Of a stretch of DNA of 64,000 bases, positions 63,501 through 64,000 are shown one piece after another. Source of the stretch: Thermoguttaceae bacterium (GTDB lineage: Bacteria; Planctomycetota; Planctomycetia; Pirellulales; Thermoguttaceae); the NCBI GenBank assembly GCA_017550965.1, contig JAFZNK010000244.1, forward strand, positions 1 through 64,000, in the 5' to 3' direction. The position numbers were made by a program, and so were the translations under genes. The notes under the pieces are model-generated. The model was not told where the DNA came from. It did not search any database and was given only the letters and a program-made list of their open reading frames with translations. How positions within the stretch are numbered: position 1 is the first letter of the stretch; each line of letters opens with the position of its first letter.

Positions 63501-64000
63501 TTTCGCCGTCGAACGTCGCCAGGTCGGTAATTTCGTATTTTCTTGCGCCGCAGTACGCGTCGACGTAAGCGGCGCGCTCGCCGTTAATCCAGAGATACGC
63601 GTTGGCGCTCACGCCGCCGACTTTGAGCCAGATTCGTTTTCCGCGCCATTCTTTTGGAACGTCGAAAGTACGGCGATAGAGCGCTCGTCCCATGTAGACG
63701 TTGTTAAGATTCCATGTTCCGCAATCCCAGGTCGGATCCCAGTTTTTGCCGCGATTGGGCTCGCCGACGCCTTGTGCTTCCCACGCGCCCGGCACGTTGA
63801 TCTTTCGCGCTTTCGACCAATCGTAGTCGAATTTTCCCCAAATACCGCGTCCGACGCTTAGCCGATAGAATTCGGCTTTATCGTTGAGAAATTTCCATTC
63901 CCCCGAAAGAGAAATCGTTTGAGACAACGGGGAACGGACCGCCGGGTTGACGACGGCGAAGGATTCGGGGGAGCCCCAGTCTTTTGCGTCGGAGGCGGAG
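60541..64000 (-). CDS. Glycoside hydrolase family 2 (beta-galactosidase/glucuronidase-like), 5' end outside the window
   Basis: Hydrolyses beta-linked glycans. The frame is open to the right edge with in-frame codons for SASDAKDWGSPESFAVVNP before SLSGEWKF, so the real start is outside; at least 1152 residues. N-terminal sugar-binding jelly roll (GRALYRRTFDVPKEW, VGGVSANAYLWING), immunoglobulin-like domain, then the TIM barrel with NGKPYFFRGGGEFN and FHTHTPFPEYYEAADETG. The acid/base is E448 in YGNEGY (counted from the in-frame TTG at 63927) and the nucleophile is probably E518 in VAHEYLN. About 500 residues of beta-rich accessory domains follow. Substrate unknown; probably exported. Confidence 0.88.
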   Translation of the reverse strand, partial: SASDAKDWGSPESFAVVNPAVRSPLSQTISLSGEWKFLNDKAEFYRLSVGRGIWGKFDYDWSKARKINVPGAWEAQGVGEPNRGKNWDPTWDCGTWNLNNVYMGRALYRRTFDVPKEWRGKRIWLKVGGVSANAYLWINGERAAYVDAYCGARKYEITDLATFDGENEITALVRNDVPGRLGELVVSAHFGGILRDVELEATPDVYVDDVWARGDVGSKSADVRVYVKAFDENGKTYPLYDDELSPNDRDWLAGVQTNGVSFSASPRQIDALGSIEVVVKTTDGVDVGRQKKEAALIPGENGLPQPFRFQIPVANCQLWTPESPTLYLADVTIFDKSGVAIHGWTERFGIRELKAVGDKFYLNGKPYFFRGGGEFNLDQINLTEPADRERFREHLSLYKAAGFNYVRFHTHTPFPEYYEAADETGILLQPELPYYHDVACDGFPFNPKRDMYELFRAHRRNVSFATYCYGNEGYFGSPLDKELYQWVKTYDPDRLVLHQDGGTGNNVGAADYTTSGANGEFIINPWKPGAHDALDVPFVAHEYLNLTIKTDPRYESRFTGARISPVSVKAWKDRLAKSGLDEKWGDACLKAGEKLQGIYQKKGLEAARIDPACDGYVFWSLVDAVIPQGSSVSAQGYLNPFWELRSNGIAPDDFYLFNGPTALLLETDLPAPIIVNGDKFNADIRISNYDDVVLSTDDVVWSLTSRQDSRVIASGKLPKPELREIPAGYAGLLGTVEVAIPEKAVDKPTALTFNVAVEGTDVANYWNFWLFPKREKRSLKGFAVSDRLCEQFEKQYDDVKRIDTDASVDDGDVWIVTPDENAYYVALTQGRDVFAIAPASPKPNVSLGWWTIGTQVGTTFADSKAFDQFPNSRDMDELWFRLIRVGAPNLVSKPLGAAFEPLAVGESRDAYDLYLGQTKFGKSKILASYALDLTQDVPEATALLDSLLDYVASPEFDLQSETDELKISLYEAPEDVTWGFGKLVKTNQVDAQPWKTLYEESVVSPGCNQTSKNNELVWETRPVERLGDAGTTTFAFVGGLGYWSQPQTEGFVLAVNGTPAVKFDLPQKDAKVGDKIEWKGNLGTVLRFEPGRVKEAGPDFFGVFYLTVPNNMLNVGETATLSVRSLGEGSRRWFAAYDYQGLKTTKTLNAKD

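Noticed and set aside
63925-63927. TTG as start of the GH2 gene
   Set aside because: The frame continues without a stop to the window edge and has sensible sequence before it.

Overview
The window reads as chromosome of an anaerobic, probably animal-gut, planctomycete of the Pirellulales/Thermoguttaceae type. This is inference from content: a GH18 enzyme with a degenerate prepilin-type N-terminus of the kind common in planctomycete secreted proteins, many secreted TPR, beta-propeller and sialidase proteins, a Tat-exported Gfo/Idh/MocA protein, an S46 dipeptidyl peptidase, and a three-subunit NADH-linked [FeFe] hydrogenase typical of fermenters. Codon usage is GC-rich and full of GTC/GAC/GCG, which opens long false frames opposite many real genes. 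No tRNA, rRNA or CRISPR array was seen.

Layout. 1-8192 (minus): HrpA-type helicase (runs off the left edge), proA, the RdgB/HAM1 pyrophosphatase, a secreted S46 peptidase and a Ski2-like helicase. 8250-15440: a complete type I restriction-modification operon (hsdR-hsdM-hsdS, minus) between two non-coding repeat clusters that are colinear in inverted orientation, with operator-like palindromes upstream of hsdR. 15649-18550 (plus): an A-type Fe-S carrier-like protein, a zinc-finger-less DnaJ/CbpA and rarA. 18701-22224: a promoter and two tandem paralogous membrane-anchored coiled-coil proteins of unknown role. 22308-26546 (plus): terminator, uppP, purD, a LutA-like CCG protein and a cyclase-family hydrolase. 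26566-27938 (minus): two paralogous two-helix proteins with histidines in the last helix.

28259-38945 is an accessory region: a secreted GH18 protein, a frameshifted second GH18 copy, a methyltransferase, four family-2 glycosyltransferases, a polysaccharide pyruvyl transferase and a serine recombinase at the right edge. The central part is visibly AT-richer than its surroundings. It looks like a surface-polysaccharide island. 39133-45700 holds a sialidase-like protein and a membrane protein (plus), then recQ and two secreted repeat proteins (minus). 45833-51513 holds an McsA-like zinc protein, a small membrane protein, the Gfo/Idh/MocA protein, a MurE homologue that has lost several MurE motifs, and purC. 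51553-55672 holds a small membrane protein, a site-2 protease, a membrane-anchored propeller-like protein and a secreted HAD phosphatase.

55786-60482 is a self-contained hydrogenase operon: extended -10 promoter, leader hairpin, hndA-, hndC- and hndD-like genes and a strong terminator. It would reoxidise NADH, possibly with reduced ferredoxin, and release H2. HndD carries an unusual C-terminal extension. The window ends inside a large GH2 glycosidase on the minus strand. Sialidase, GH18, GH2 and S46 genes together suggest life on host or dietary glycans and peptides.
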